Origin: Liolophura sinensis
Lineage: Eukaryota > Mollusca > Polyplacophora > Chitonida > Chitonidae
Assembly: GCF_032854445.1 (NCBI RefSeq)
Contig: NC_088295.1
Coordinates: forward strand, 51,441,249 to 51,505,248
Reading direction: 5' to 3'
DNA: 64,000 nucleotides
Every line of letters begins with the position of its first letter. Positions within the stretch are counted from its first letter, which is position 1. The notes below the pieces were generated by a model. The model was not told the origin of the DNA. It did no database searches and saw only the letters and a list, made by a program, of their open reading frames with translations. Below, in pieces: positions 1 to 13,427 of the stretch. A program made the position numbers and the translations under genes.

Positions 1-1024
1 AGTGAAAGTTTTCAGTGCATTTGGAACTTTTGAATGTTTTAACTTTAAATGATCTCTCTCAAAAAAAAAATGTTTGGGGTTGTTTTTTAGCTTAAATATT
101 GAACTATGCATTTGGACAATAAAACTGTGAAAATTGGCAAAAAGATAGCATTTTGATAAACAGCGCTGATTTTTTACACAAAGATAAATTTTGAAAGTAG
201 TTTTGAAATCTTCACTTTTTTAGCTTTCAGAATATTTATATGTACATATGACTTATGGGATTGTTTAATGGGATTTGTGAGGCAGTAAACATTTACCACA
301 GGCATGCCAGGTACATGTAATCCCCATCAATGAGTTAATCCCTGTCAATGAGTTAATCCCTGTCAATGAGTTAATCCCTCTAATCAGTACAGTTTTTCTT
401 TTTCAAGGCTTTCTGATCATGTAAATGTATTCAACAGGAAACATGGCTGGGATAATCCAAATTTTTCACAAATTATGTGATTTTACAGGTTTTTATTCTT
501 ATTTTACGATACTGAAAAAATATTTATTCATCCCATATATCAATTAATAAGTGGCATGGCTTGAATGCATGTACACTGTATTGATATATTTTAGAAACAT
601 TTAGAGACTTCAGAATGTTTTGGGCTTATGCTTGTTTTCTGAGTAAAATTCCAAACTATAGCCAGCTAGGTCAGAACCCCAGACTGAACTGCCTGTGCTA
701 TTGATCTCACCATGAGTTCGACAATAAAGAAATTGAAACCCATGTTTAATCGCTCTGTGTAACCACAACTTTTGCCTGAAACTGAAAATCTGTATTAGAA
801 TAGTAAGGAACACTGTCTTGTCAGGTAGCTCTCCCTGGTTGGAGGTGTGAAGATTGGTGGTTTACTTCTGGCCACTCTGACCACCCCCCCCCCCCATATA
901 TATTCCCATTTATTTGACACTTCCCTGTTAATGTTGAAGAATTTTTAGTCCGGCATATTAAACCTCATAAAAGTGGCATTCAGTCATTTTGATTTAACTT
1001 ACTCCTGTTCCTTCATACTTTCAG
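1..1024 (+). other. Intron of DHDDS upstream of first visible exon
   Basis: AT-rich non-coding DNA ending in a pyrimidine-rich acceptor (tactttcag) at 1024. It contains a short tandem of three ~18-bp units (core 'tcaatgagttaatccc') at about 325-380 and a C-run near 886-894. No exon matching the missing DHDDS N-terminus was seen here. Confidence 0.6.
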
Positions 1025-4000
1025 ACATTGGAATGGTGTCTGGATTTAGGCATCATGGAGGTCACAGTTTATGCCTTCAGCATAGAAAATTTTAAAAGAT
1101 CAAAGGAAGAAGTTGAATGTTTGATGGAACTGTCTCGCAAGAAGTTTGCCAAGCTGATGGAAGAAAAGTGAGTTGCTGCTTTGTCTATTTATCTCTCTTT
1201 GGGTCTATCAACATCTTTTTGAAGTGAATGCATTCGTGCAGTCAGCTGTTGTAACCTTTACTTTTTACCTTATTCCCAAAAAGAGGTAATAGCGCACCTC
1301 TGCCATAAAACTTATTTAATAAGAACATAAGTTCTTACATAAGAACTACATGTATACTGTCATTTTTTCTTATTTCCTGGAAACTCTCATATCTCCAAAA
1401 TGTTCAAATATCCCCCTCATACTCTCTATTAGTAGCAGAAAAGTTGAGTCTTGGACTTATGACAGCCATTTTGATTATAGAACACATTTTCATGATTTTT
1501 GAAATTGTTGCATGAATTCATGATGAGGTTTGTATTAATTCTGATTGGTCAGTGATGGCATAAGGTTCATGACAAGTTTATTAGAGTTTGATTTATTTAC
1601 TTATTTGGTTGGTGTTTTTTGCCATTTTTTTATTTCACTTGTACGACAGCAGCCAGCAGTATGGTACAAGGAAACCGGGCAGAGCCCAGGGGGAAATCCA
1701 CAACCATATATAATTTACTGGCAGACCTTCCCACGTAAGGGCCAGAGATGAAGCCAGCAGGAGCTGGACTTGAACCCACAGCAATGGCATTTTTGAGAGG
1801 CTCCTGGGTCATTGCGCTATGCTGGCATGTTAACCACCTCGGCCACGAAGGCCCCCCAAGTGCATTAGAGAGTTCAGTGATATACTCTAGCCTTTCTCAG
1901 ATACCAGTGTAATAAATGCATGCATTTATCTGTCAGTTGTTTCCTGTAATGTGTAAAACTTGCCTCTCGTTTTATGTTTAAGAATGTTATGTTTTTCTAA
2001 TCAGGGACCTCTTAGAGAAGCATGGTGTATGTATTCGTGTTTTGGGAGATTTGTCCTTACTGCCTCAGGACCTTCAGGAAACTATAGCTGAGGCTGTCAT
2101 CTTGACAAGGAACAACACCAGGTGAGGCCTCGCATTATAACCCAAACTGATTTCTCTAGTAACAAAGCAATCGTACTAGTCTCCCGTCTTGGATGACACC
2201 ATTACAGCATTTTTATCCCATCAGCGTAACACGCTGAAGGAATTGTGTCGTCGTGCTGTCCATCTGCCCATAGACATAACATGTTCACAATAGTAGAAGC
2301 CATACTGTAGGAAGTTCAAATAGGTTATGAAAGCTAGGCATGCGTAAAAGCTTGAGACATGACTGATCTGGTCATATGGAGTTGATTCTGTTTCCCGGGA
2401 TCTGATGACCGTATGACTTTAAGATTGAACTGCGCACACATTACAATTTCAGTTGACAGTATTAATTACGGATTACACTTTTTCGATATAGCACGGATTC
2501 AGGCACCACATTGCCAGCAACAGATGTCAGTTGTGTAGACAACTGGACCAACAGGCCTCCCATAAAAAAGGAGTACGCAACGGTCAAGTTGAATTGAATT
2601 GGGCCTTATGCTCTGGTGCCGAACTTAATATGATATGTTCATTTTGAAGTAAAATAGGGTTATTTGTGTATTTTTAATATCCAGTTCTTCCCCATCTAGA
2701 ATTGTCTGAAGTCAATAGTTCCTGTGTTTTTATCACCTCTTTAGTAATACAAGAATCACATAGAGAAAAATATGCCACTGCAGTATAAGATAGATTTAGT
2801 AATATAAGTATTACTAAAGATAAGACAACATGATACTTATAGAAACTTAAATTCTAATAAACCTGTCAGTTCTCTAGCATAGGACAGATAGGCACCATAT
2901 AGCATGTGTGTGCAAACTGGCATCTTGGCAAGGCTTGCATCTGTGATAGCCACAGCCTAGCCAGATTGGACCCTCACAGTTGTCAAAATGCATCCCATAA
3001 TGATTGAATAATATGTCAAGAAAATGAAAAAAATACAATTCAGATGTTTAAATAGGATGAAGCTAACCTCCCCTGTTTTCTTTATATTAGTTTCGACCAC
3101 TTCTACATTTAGACTGGTTGGGGTTTGCTTATGTGTGTAGAGGCAAAAATGCAACAAATTAGTTACATTTTGGTGAAATTTGGAAGTGTTAGAATAATAT
3201 TAGTCTGTAAACAGTGGGCACATCCATTTTCTCAGCATGTATCTAAAGACATTACAGTGTAAAACCTTTTGAGTTTACCACAATGCATAGCTTTGTTATA
3301 TAGAAACATGAGATGCCCTGTTTCTGTGAGTATATGCCTCAATCAATGTGCATTTACAAGCAGAGATAGAAACATGAGATGGCCTGTTTCTGTGAGTATA
3401 TGCCTCAATCAGTGTGCATTTACAAGCAGAGATAGAAACATGAGATGGCCTGTTTCTGTGAGTATATGCCTCAATCAATGTGCATTGGCGCATTTACAAG
3501 CAGAGATAGAAACATGAGATGGCCTGTTTCTGTGAGTATATGCCTCAATCAATGTGCATTGGCGCATTTACAAGCAGAGATAGAAACATGAGATGGCCTG
3601 TTTCTGTGAGTATATGCCTCAATCAATGTGCATTGGCGCATTTACAAGCAGAGATAGAAACATGAGATGGCCTGTTTCTGTGAGTATATGCCTCAATCAA
3701 TGTGCATTGGCGCATTTACAAGCAGAAGAATACCTTCGTTACAGTTAGGCAGTTGCCTGCGCTTATGCAGCTGTTTGCAGTCTTGACGTCCATTGAAGTC
3801 CTCTTGTCTTTCACCAATATGGTGGGCATATTGAAAGTTGGTGATTCGCCCTGGGCGCTCAGGAGCTCTCCACACATAAAATTGACCAGCAACGTGTAAA
3901 TAAAGGCTTCTCCAGTGTGATGTTAAGCAACAATGAAATAAATAATTAAACATGCACAATTTCGCAATAGCAACATGTCACCCTCCATAAGTGAATGGCC

Positions 4001-7000
4001 TATATTAGAAAGCTTGAGGTCCATGTAACAAGACAGGATGTCAGAACTTTGACCAATCCACTGACTGACTGACTAACAGACCAACAGAATGGCGGACTTA
4101 AAAAGCTCCTTAGTCATAAGTACTTAGCTAAGAACAGAAAACTTTGATTGTGGATCAAATTGTGCTGACCAAAATACAATCAGATACTCAGCAAGCTATC
4201 CGTCAAATTGGTTGCACATTCTACTGTACCAACAGATAAGATGTTGGAAGAAATAATATCCGACTTCAAACCCTTGTCTAATTTTTCGGGACAACTTCTG
4301 TTAATGGTTGGTCTGTTGAGTGTTTATCGCCATTGTCCTCAACACTGCCATGCTAGCTTCTGATTATATGGAGAAAAACTGTACACACGTCTCCACAGAT
4401 GTATGTGTAACCATTGCGAAGCTGTGTCCTGATCAGAGTTCTCTAGATTTTTAATGGGCTGAAAAAATCTCCCTCTCAAAGTTTTACTGATGGTTTAAGA
4501 TACTTTTAATAGTAATCTTTCATTGGAAATAAACGTTAACCAAATGCTGTCTTGTCCTTTAAAGTATACAGTTGACTTGTGTTTATGTGAAAGACTTATT
4601 GACAATAATTACCATAGTTGCATCATGTTAAAGCAATAATAATGGATAAATAAAAAAAAAAAAAAGAGGTCAAAGCTCACCATTGGGCCCTATTCTATTA
4701 AGAACATTTGCACAGTCAATCAGTTTAGCTTCACCCAATAGCCCCGGACCTCTGTTTGTTGAAGAGTTCCTCATCCTCTTATATACTAGAACAAAACCAG
4801 CCCTGCCTTACCTGTGGGCTGTGTGTTTTACATACGTCATACAATTTTATACATATATTAATTTTTATTCTCTCGTTTGAGTAAAACTGTAATGTGGGGT
4901 CTGTTAGTTACATTTAAATACTATTTATCATAATTTTGGGTGGCCAATTTCTTACATGAGTAAAGCTTTGTGGATAAAATTGTGTGCAAGTTTGAACAGA
5001 GGTTTGTACACCATCAGAGGTGTACCTGTAAGGGGGAAATAACCAAGAATGCATAGATCTCCTAAAAATTCGAAAGAACGTTAGAATGTTCCTTAGTTCA
5101 AGAGGTACACATGCATGTAGCAAAAAATAAATAGAAGGAAAGAGAAAGAGTTCTGTGTTATTAAATTGCATTCCAAAAAATTGTATCCCTGCTCTGAGAA
5201 GCGTGCACATTTTTCTCCATGAGTGTTTTGTTTTTGATAGATTTATGTTTGGCCCTTGTGCTTAGACACAGTAGATGTGTTAAAGCTGTACTATTTATAC
5301 CTGGCTGTTGCCTGCATCCCCACTGTACAACAGCAGTTGTGGTAAATCTTACTCTGGCATTCCAGTCTCGCGTAGATCACAGCACCGTGATACAAGTTGT
5401 AGTCTTTAAGAATTAAGGAGTGGTTATAAATAACATGTGGGGGTGTTCCCGTTATGCTAACCATGTCTGTTATGGATCCTTGCATGAAAAATTTAGAAGA
5501 CAAAATATAAAAGAAAAAAAAGAGATGTAAAACAGCCGTTCTTATTTCAATCGATATGTGATATGGCTGCATAATTAAACTTGGTATTGAGTTACTTTAC
5601 ATTGACCTAATTTATAATTGACATTTTGAAATATATTGTAGTAAAGCAGGTAAGCTTATGTATACATAGCTTCAGTGAAAATCCTGTGATTTGGTCATTC
5701 ATATAAACCTGTTTGGAACCTTTAAATAGTAAAGAGAAAAATTGATACTGTTTTTCTTAAATAATATGTTGTGTAAGAAAAAAAATACGTAGATTGGAAA
5801 TTATTTATTATAGTGCCGGGGTAGAAAATGGATCTATCTATCTGTGTTTAGACATACTTGTGTATCGTATTCTGTCTGTGTTAGTCTGAGCCTGATTCTC
5901 CAGAACCCTGTAACTGTACATAAATGCAGCTGACATCGATATTTTTACCCGCTACACCTGTGTTGTCCAGATTCTGTTGTTCTAAAACTTTGGTTTATTG
6001 TCAGGATTTTACCCAAAAACTTTCACTTTGAAAATTAAACTGCATGGGCAGTGACCTTTACCAAAGATATGTTGAATAATGTATCGAAAAACATTATGTC
6101 CAAAATATGCTTCATGTGCACACGTTCGGAAGTATCATTTTATTAACTTCATTTACAGGGCACGATTGAATGTATGTTTCTCCTACACGTCCCGTAATGA
6201 GATTTGCTGTGCAATGAGGGACGTCATAGAAGGGGTTCGAATTGGACTTATCAAGGAAAGGTAACTCATGCCATTTTGGACAGGAAATTTTCAAGATTCT
6301 CCAACTTCGATAGCTGGGGACTTCGGTGGTGAAAATTGTTCTGTTGTGGGGTCTTTAATACATGTACATGGAGTGAAATCTTCGATCAGTATTGCATATA
6401 AATTTGCCACTAAGTGACAAAGTTTGGCGAAGGCCATTGTATACATGAAAAATTTGAACATGTGGAGAATAACATTCAAATAAATCTTAAAAATGAGGTA
6501 CACACATTGATGCTAAATGGAGCTAATTTATTTTGATAATTTATCACCATAGATTTTGGATGGTGAGAATGTATCTGTGGCTTATGTTTGTATGTGAACA
6601 CATTTTCTATTCCTCAGTGATATAAGTGAAGATGTTCTGGACAGATGCATGTATACAGCACCTTCTTCCAGCCCTGACCTTCTTATTCGTACTTCAGGGG
6701 AAGTGAGGTTGTCAGATTTCTTATTGTGGCAGGTAAATTCATTTTGTTGTACTGAAGGTTATTTTTCTCCAACCAACATATTTGGTGAAGTCGTTAATAT
6801 AAGTATAGCATCTTTCCGGTTTGACCAATATGTGCGTGCATTTGTGCGTCCAAGAAACTTTCTGTTACTGGCCAGTTGTACTCAAATCTACCCATTGATG
6901 TACCCAACACATAACATTCAAGGAGAACAATGTTGAAAATTGAACAAATTTAGGCCTGCCAACAACCTGCGGACAGTCGTGGGTTTCCCCCGGGCTCTGC

Positions 7001-9526
7001 CTAGTTTCCTCCCACCATAATGCTGGCTGCCATTGTATAAGTGAAATATTCTTGAGTGCATTGTAAAACACCAATTAAATAAATAAATAAATAAATTAAT
7101 GAACAAATTTGACATATATTTACCTCCCTATTAGGCATGTCCCGCATACTGTTTCTACTGTTAAGGTCCACTTTTACTTCAGTCAACTCACCCACTTCTT
7201 AATATTAAGCTTCATGTACACTCATTGCATTATATCCAACAGGGCAGATAGGCTATTTTAAATTCACTAGATTTGAAATATATGTACCAAAATGGAGTAA
7301 TATAAAATATGACGGTGAGGTGTGTGGTGTCTGGTGGTCCTCAGCACAAAATTAGTGAGGCAGCACTAAATACGGAACAATGGATCAGAACAATGCAAGG
7401 TGACTCAGTTATAACATCTGTAATTGAAATAAGACTTTGTTCTTGGAGCTATGTCGGTGATGATGAGTCATTCCCCTTGATTGTGCATTGTGTTGAATTG
7501 TTTGTGGTAAATCTTGTTTTCCAGGCAACCTTCAGTGTGTTGTCCTTTGTTCAGGTGTTGTGGCCTGACTTCAGCATATGGCATCTGTATGCTGCTATAT
7601 TACATTACCAACGAAATCATCATGATGTAAAGGTGAGCAGAAGAAATGTTGGCATTTTATAACTTGAAATTACATATTCAGGGTACCCACAATAAAATGA
7701 CTGGACATCGTATGGTAAAGGATGGTTAAGGTTCATTTAACCAGATGAGAGTCATGAAACTTACAATGCACATTTAGCATGCAAACCTCATCTCAACCTT
7801 CATAAAACTAGCCATATCCTTATGTAAGTTTAGCATAATGAATTCTGCGATTGCCATTGGTTGTTGGTTTCTTTGCAATATATACAGCTGTAAATATTGT
7901 CTGGTTTTGATTTTGTGTGCAGGCTCATTTTGTTTAACTCAGATTTCGTTTGAAAACCAGCTGGATTTGTGCATAAGTTTTGTATGTTTAGCATCTGCCT
8001 GTAATCTCATAGTTCGAAGGTTCATATTGTCCAAATTTTGTGTGCAATTTTATTTTGTGTAACTTCAGACTAAATGCAAAAACCAGCCTAATCCTTGCAT
8101 AAGTTTTGCATATTTAATGATTTGTTGGATTCTGATTGATCGATGGTTACTTACAATAACTGTGGAATAACATTGTCCTGTTTCAGTAAAATTTGTGTGC
8201 AGATTCATTTTGTAGGCTACCAAATCAACTATTAAAACCACCTTTATCCGTATATAAGTTTTGCACATTTAGTGTGGAATATAAAATATCTGAAATTAGC
8301 TTGTGTCATATCTATAACTATTGCGGGTGAGGTTTTTTGGTAAGTTGCTCACGTCTTGAAAACTATTTTTGAGAAGAATCCTGATATAGTTTGATCTCAG
8401 TAAGATATCAGATATACAGTAAGGGGCCTCCATGGCTCAGTCGGTTAGTGTACTAGCACAGCGTAATGACCTAGGAGCCTCTCACCAATGCGGTCGCCGT
8501 GAGTTCAAGTCCAGCTCATGCTGGCTTCCTCTCTGGCCATAAGTGGGAATGTCTGCCAGCAACCTGTGGATGGTCATGTGTTTCCCTCGGGCTGTGCCCG
8601 GTTTCCTCCCAGCATAATGCTGGCCCTTGTCATATAAGTGAAATATTCCTGAGTACGGCGTAAAACGACAATCAAATAAATAAATAAATATCTTACAGTA
8701 TGTCCATCTTCGCTGATCGTATAGTGGGCCGACCATGGCCAGATCCCGCTCAATTCTTCATGCATCATGGGCGTGGGATCAGCATAATTTTACATCAAAG
8801 ACAAGGGCAAATAATATACCTTAATTTGCTGCAACAGCCATTTGTTCAACATATAAATAGATCTGTCTATGTGCAGGTCAATAGTGTCGGCACTTTTGAG
8901 TGCTAATTAAGTGTGAGGCCGTGTTGAAATGCCCAATCTGCATGCCTGTAGAATTTGTCGCTAAAGAGCCATCCATCTTCAGCCTCTGGCTATGTACCCA
9001 GTACATAGCATGAATATCTTACAACGTTATGAATTTTGTAAGCCATTTTCCATTAACACTTTTTAATTTATAAAAAAAAAGGAAAGTCCTTTGATCATTG
9101 TTAAGGAAGGGTCAGCAAATTTGATCTCTCAAATTGAATTAAATAGGAATTTTGTTACAAATAGCTGCATTTATAGGCATGACCACATGTTAGTAGAGTG
9201 TATTCATTCACTGTTTAATCAGCCTTTTACTTGTTCTTGATTGGTAGATGGTGGAGAAGAGAAACAAAGATATTGATCAATCATTGGTACATGATTCTGA
9301 TGTGATGAGTACCCAGGAGTTGACGTCAAACACAAACCTGGAGAAACCACCTGTATCGGATTTCCACAACAGTACTCTAGACGACAGGATAGAGGGCTAT
9401 GTTCATTTACGAAAACGTAGAATACAAACATTCTTGGACCATGTGCATAGTGAACGAAGCCGTGTAATGGAGGACACGTTAGGCCATGCTAGGACGTGTC
9501 CAAAACTCTCTGAACCGGCAGGGTAA
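1025..9526 (+). CDS. DHDDS: Dehydrodolichyl diphosphate synthase catalytic subunit, 5' truncated by window edge
   Basis: Six coding exons are read: 1025-1167, 2005-2121, 6159-6260, 6618-6732, 7525-7632 and 9248-9526 (stop TAA). All have AG/GT borders and compatible phases, giving 287 residues. The family is the UPP/cis-prenyltransferase type. The enzyme adds isopentenyl units to farnesyl diphosphate at the ER with the NUS1/NgBR partner, to make the dolichol precursor for glycosylation. Diagnostic stretches are [15 protein letters not shown] in the first visible exon, VCIRVLGD in the second, and [15 protein letters not shown] in the fourth, which holds the Arg/Ser residues that bind the isopentenyl diphosphate phosphates. 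Compared with the human protein (333 residues), about 60 N-terminal residues, including the catalytic DGNRR region, should lie left of the window. The C-terminal exon is divergent, basic and charged, as in the family. The introns carry SINEs and a 66/74-bp tandem array. Identification is very secure. Confidence 0.96.
1590..1856 (-). mobile_element. tRNA-derived SINE, (AAAT)n-tail family, full length, diverged
   Basis: It reads on the minus strand from a tRNA-like head (ggcc..ggccgaggtggttaac) through a B-box-like gttcaagtccagct to a conserved core (gccggtttcct...ataatgctg) and an AT-rich tail. This is the same family as the copies at 8422, 11044, 16389, 33096, 40653, 44295, 51227 and 60316. 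It lies in a DHDDS intron. Confidence 0.8.
3301..3726. repeat. Six-copy tandem repeat with 66-bp and 74-bp units
   Basis: Units begin 'tagaaacatgagatg' at 3301, 3367, 3433, 3507, 3581 and 3655. The first two are 66 bp. The later ones are about 74 bp, through an extra 8 bp that duplicates the 'gcatt' junction (gcattggcgcattt). Units are nearly identical, indicating recent expansion. The array lies in a DHDDS intron. Confidence 0.93.
6952..7100 (+). mobile_element. 5'-truncated SINE of the (AAAT)n-tail family
   Basis: Only the core and tail are present (gcctgccaacaacctgcgg through the taaataaataaat tail). It is flanked by an exact 11-bp duplication, tgaacaaattt, ending at 6951 and repeated at 7100-7110. 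This shows a target-primed insertion truncated at its 5' end. It lies in a DHDDS intron. Confidence 0.88.
7740..8280. repeat. Degenerate ~120-150 bp tandem repeat in DHDDS intron
   Basis: About four diverged units share 'attttgtgtgca', 'aaaaccagcctgatcc'-like and 'gcataagttttgcacattta'-like blocks (around 7770, 7910, 8035 and 8190). A further single unit appears in an ARMC2 intron at about 38660-38760, so this is also a dispersed family. Confidence 0.65.
8422..8690 (+). mobile_element. tRNA-derived SINE, full length
   Basis: The head is ggcctccatggctcagtcgg (A-box type). The B box is gagttcaagtccagct. The core is gtttcctcccagcataatgc, and the tail ends caaataaataaataaa. It lies in the last DHDDS intron. 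Confidence 0.9.
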
Positions 9527-11043
9527 CGTGGGGCACACACAACAAAATCTCAGTCACAAGGAATTAGTTTGTGTTTTATTTTAAGCAGAATAAGGTAACA
9601 TGCTTGTGTTTTGGTTATTTAGACTGTTTTCAGGACATTTTTCCAGTACATGACATGGTGAGGAGCTCTCCTCCCATCTCCACCTGACTACAGTCAGAAA
9701 AAAAGAGAGAAAGTACAGACGTAGTTTGTGTCATACCACGAGGATTTATGTCAGTGTCCATTAACAGGTAATGGAATGGTAAGATAAATGTTATGGTGGT
9801 ACCTCAAAGGCTACTGCACATACGGTGAATGACCTAAAGTTTCATACATGAGTTACTGTCGTTTACTTTCGCTCGATCTGAGTTGGCGTAAAGATGACAG
9901 AAGAGAGTGATTAGCGCCCCCCCCCCCCTCCCATTTTATTACCCTGTATGACACTTAGAAGCTCTGGCTGCCTATACTCGCAACATGGGGTCAAGTCACT
10001 CACACTGAGGTGTGCAGGGCCGTGACCATGTAATTCCAATTTAGTATGTCAATCTACACACACATTTTGTTTCTTTACAGTCGGAACTGTCCTCGTATTG
10101 CAGAAGAGTTCCTGCTCCCGCGTGTTCATATCGGGAACCTCCATTAAACACAGAAAACATATGCCACACAAGATTTACTTTCCCCCCTTTTCGGTAGCAA
10201 TGTGTGCAAGTCTGGAATATCTGTTTGAGTTGTTATCACATTAACATGTCCACACAAGAACGTCACAGGTTTTATAAACAAAATATTTTATGATTTCCTG
10301 TATAGGCTTACAGTTTTGCCCAGATGTGATTTACATGTCACCAGCAACAGATCAGATTATTGTTCTGCCTTTCTTCAGCAGAAATCATGTGATCATTTGG
10401 TAGACACATGGAAATTGATAATTCCATTGATAATGTAGATAAAATCAATCTGTATGACTAAAATTTCATCTGACGGGACTTGATTAAATATGAGGTAAAT
10501 TAAGTATTCATGTTTACGAAATATGTGCGGAAGTTGACAGTGTTTCAAATTACACCAGAATGAACAAGAAATGTTTAGCTGCAGCAGTGCAAACGCGCGT
10601 GTCAGTGTCGCTTTGATTACAATTCGACATCTTCACCTCGTCTGCTATTGGGCCTAGCTTGCAAGTATGGATTTGCACTACGCTCAATTCTGCTACAGCT
10701 TTGTATACGGAGAGCCCTCCAGTTTAAGAACAGATATTTGACACTCCACATGCGGAAAGGTACTTCGTAATCACGCCTAATCTCCACAAAGTTTTTTCCC
10801 AAATTCGCATTTATTACAAAATAACGATAATAAAACAACCAACCTGTTGCGAAGTGCACGTACTAAACTTATTATGATTAAAACTGAGGAAAACATGAAC
10901 TGTTGGTGGTAGGAGCATAGAATAACTGCTTAGTGAAGCGTGAGCTTGTTTATTACATTCTTGAAGTGTCGGGTATAATCCTCTGACCACCCCTGATGCT
11001 CTCCCGCGGCGCTCAGCCAGTAACAACCACCACCAATGCAATG

Positions 11044-11296
11044 GTGGGCCTCCATGGCTCAGTTGGTTAGCGCGCTAGCGCAGCGTAATGACTTTCACCA
11101 ATGGAGTCTTTCATCAATGTGGTCGCTGTGAGTTCAAGTCCAGTTCATGCTGGCTTCCTCTCCAGCCGTACGTGGGAAGGTCTGGCAGCAACCTACGGAT
11201 GGTCATGGATTTCCCCAGGGCTCTGCAGGGTTTCCACACACCATAATGCTGGCCGCCGTCGTAAAACACCAATCAAATAAATAAATAAATAAATAA
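11044..11296 (+). mobile_element. tRNA-derived SINE, full length, with target-site duplication
   Basis: It carries the A-box head (ggctcagttggttagcgc), the B box (gagttcaagtccagtt), the core and the taaataaataaataaat tail. It is flanked by an exact 12-bp duplication, accaatgcaatg (11032-11043 and 11297-11308). Confidence 0.93.
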
Positions 11297-13427
11297 ACCA
11301 ATGCAATGAATCCTGGGACACACTTTCCGAGTCCCAGGGTGAAACTTTAGGCCATTTACCAAACTGAACTGATGTTTTGCGTACATTTAAAGCACAATAC
11401 TGTGAGAGGAATGTTCTGTCGTTGATTATCTGCATGCATATGGATTACAGTAAATTACAAAATTCACTACCTTCAAGTTTGTGTATTTAAATCGATGCTA
11501 CAGTAAATGTGTTAGCACTTTATATATTGAGCATTCATGTGTCTCCTGCAGACAGGTTCTTTGGAAGTCTGACCAGATCTATCTTTCACAGGTATGCATC
11601 AGGGTTTGACAGTTCAGGTTTAGTTCATTACAGTAAAATTTTCTCTTTATGTTGTTGTTGTTGTGTTAAATTGGCCTTTATGTGTATTATCTGATATTAA
11701 TTTTACATTGTTAAGAGCAAAATAATACATGTCTTCCTGTGGATGGGATTAAAAATGGATGACAACAGCAATTTATTTTCAAATAAGTTAGAGCATGGAT
11801 ATATACATATCAAGTGCAAGTGATGAATAATTACTAAATTACTGGCTGCTTTTTTTTTTAAAATTATGTGCAATTAGTGGTTTGTTTTTTTTTTCATGTA
11901 ATATTTTGGTGATGAGACAAGGTCTGGGGGTGTTGGTGCACAAAGTCTGTGTTTTGAATAATCAGTGTAATTGTTATGATTTGATTATATGAATACGAGA
12001 ATGTTGAAACTTTGAATGAAACTGTAATAGCCTGTTTAAAACATTCTGACAAAAGGCAACTTTTCATGAGATGCCCAGTATACACAAGTAGCAGGGAGGT
12101 GCCACTGTGCTGTCCATTGTGACACTGGGACCACATTTTTTTACATTGAAAAAAATTTCTATATAACTTTATGCAAAAGACAGATGGGCTCAAAATCTTT
12201 TCTGGAGTATTAACTATGAGCAGTGTGGAGGTACATTTTAAGTTGTTTAGCGTTCAACAGTGCTGCAGTCATAGAAACTGTAGTAAAGACCAAAATTCAT
12301 TGACCGACATGGTTCAAATAATATGCGCATATGTTCTACTTACAACAAGGAACCCGGGTGTATTTTCACTGGAGCATGTCTCATTGTCAAATCTTGTAGA
12401 AATTGCTGGCATTTACTGGATGTCTGCTAATGTTGCATCAAGATCTTATCATGGATTCATTCTCATCTTGACCAGAGTTATATCAAACAATGGCATAGCA
12501 GTAATGTTTTTTTGCTGTAGGTAAGGATCCGATTTGTATATTCAGCTATTTGTATTATAAAGATTGGAGACATTCATATATATGTTACATATAGGCGTGT
12601 TGAATTCTTATAATTCAGGTTCTTGGAAAGAAGTTAAAATGTATTCCTAATGTGTATATTGTTGTGTATATAAGTTTATCTGGTCAGGTGTAATATTTCA
12701 GAAATAAGCGATTGCTTGTGTGGATACATCGCACCACTCCATGTGTGGGGGAAACTCTGGATGTGGGTACTATTTGAGCATATATGGCCGTATGGTTCAC
12801 ATGGTGGACACTTCCCGTATCAGTGTGATTTGATTTATAATGGCAAATATTGTTCATTTCTATTTCTATATCACAGTATCACAAATATTCCACGTTACCA
12901 TAATGAGGGATACGTGAAAAGAACCTCTGAGACAAATATTACGTTTTTATGGGAAATGAAAAAATGGTCAGCCATGCCAAACAAAATTTTGTTTTCATTA
13001 TTGAGGGTTATTTTATGTCTCTTAATAAACTCTGTATTTTATGAACCTTTTCCGTGGTTGGAAATTTTTCCTTAAACCAGGAAAAAAGTTTGAAAATACA
13101 TGTACCTGTTACCAACAGGGTTAGCATTGGTCATTCCTAACCCATCAAAGGAACCTTGTGATCCAAACCATTTATGCTGTGGGGAGAGGAAACAAAACGC
13201 GGAACACCATTCAGAAGTTGTTTTTTGATTTTCATAAATACATATTTAGATTTTTTGAGATTTCTTTATTTACTGCTTACTTCTTCTCACTTCATAAACA
13301 ACATAGATGGCTAGAGGTTTTTTGGTATCTTCACTATTCCAATTTTTGGCCACAAAATTTTGCCAAATTGACAATGCACATCTGTAAATCAAACTGCACA
13401 AAAGTGAGCAAAACCAATGAACTATAT

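Noticed and set aside
7309-7662. 117-codon frame as an independent gene
   Set aside because: Only its 7525-7632 part is real, as a DHDDS exon. The rest is read-through into intron.
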